A stretch of 6,569 bases of DNA from Inquilinus sp039594555 (GTDB lineage: Bacteria; Pseudomonadota; Alphaproteobacteria; DSM-16000; Inquilinaceae): positions 1 through 6,569 of the forward strand of contig NZ_JBCNNF010000383.1 of the NCBI RefSeq assembly GCF_039594555.1, given 5' to 3'. Every line of letters begins with the position of its first letter. The stretch's first letter is position 1. Positions 6,370 to 6,569 of the stretch are shown here, piece after piece. A program made the position numbers and the translations under genes. The notes under the pieces are model-generated. The model made no database searches. It was not told the origin of the DNA and saw only the letters and a list, made by a program, of their open reading frames with translations.

Positions 6370-6411
6370 GAAACTCTGGCAGCGCGCGGAAGGCGGCGCA
6401 ACGGCTATTTG

Positions 6412-6569
6412 TCAGACAGATGGAACGCGCACCTTGCTCTGCCCGACGCGGGCGGCGAGGACGGAGAAGGACGGCGCCGGATCCTCCGCCGCGGCCTTGT
6501 TGGCCATGCGCAGATAGCGCAGCGGGAAGCAGATCGCCTCGACATTGGCGGCGCTGAGCTCGTCCGGCC
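6412..6569 (-). CDS. C-terminal end of an unidentified protein (runs off the right edge)
   Basis: The frame is open from the window edge to a TGA at 6414-6412, giving 51 residues that include VEAICFPLRYLRMANKAA and end in KVRVPSV. Codon usage is like the neighbouring genes, with G/C at nearly all third positions, and the composition looks like a real soluble protein, so this is probably the 3' end of a true gene. I do not recognise the family. It lies 105 bases upstream of the binding-protein gene in the same direction. The hairpins between them suggest a transcriptional boundary, but a shared transcript is not excluded. Confidence 0.6.
   Translation of the reverse strand, partial: PDELSAANVEAICFPLRYLRMANKAAAEDPAPSFSVLAARVGQSKVRVPSV

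Overview
The window is high-GC DNA, and every gene I can support lies on the minus strand. It reads as an alphaproteobacterial chromosome. The evidence is the Rhizobium/Pseudomonas denitrificans-style cobP-cobW pair behind a cobalamin riboswitch, the GTCAT...CCGGG palindromic repeat typical of alphaproteobacterial intergenic regions, a Tat-exported sugar-binding protein and strong GC bias at third codon positions. A Rhodospirillales-like host is plausible, but the sequence does not prove it.

In transcription order (high to low coordinates) the window holds five blocks. (1) 6412-6569 is the C-terminal end of an unidentified protein. (2) 6306-2521 is a three-gene ABC importer of the ribose/polyol class (CUT2), ordered binding protein, double ATPase, permease. 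Its leader holds a 9-bp perfect hairpin and a 7-1-7 palindrome, a cloverleaf-like interspersed repeat separates the first two genes, and a rho-independent terminator follows the permease. (3) 2459-1278 is a membrane fatty-acid desaturase with all three histidine boxes and a C-terminal extension of about 115 residues; its likely promoter overlaps the terminator of the transporter. (4) 1264-910 is a gene-free stretch with a good sigma70-like promoter, a complete cobalamin (B12) riboswitch aptamer and an expression platform. (5) 909-1 holds cobP and the first 125 codons of cobW, joined by an SD that overlaps the cobP stop codon.

The B12 block is the best understood part. Cobalamin binding to the leader RNA should switch off cobP (nucleotide-loop activation of cobinamide) and cobW (a GTPase thought to support cobalt handling), and probably further cob genes beyond the window. 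The transporter has no sugar kinase, dehydrogenase or regulator beside it here, so its substrate cannot be read from context. The desaturase appears to be an independent unit between the two operons.

I found no clearly new system. The points most worth a second look are the Asp-to-Ser change in the second Walker B motif of the ATPase, the terminator/promoter overlap before the desaturase, the compact promoter-riboswitch arrangement, and the paired palindromes in front of the binding-protein gene.
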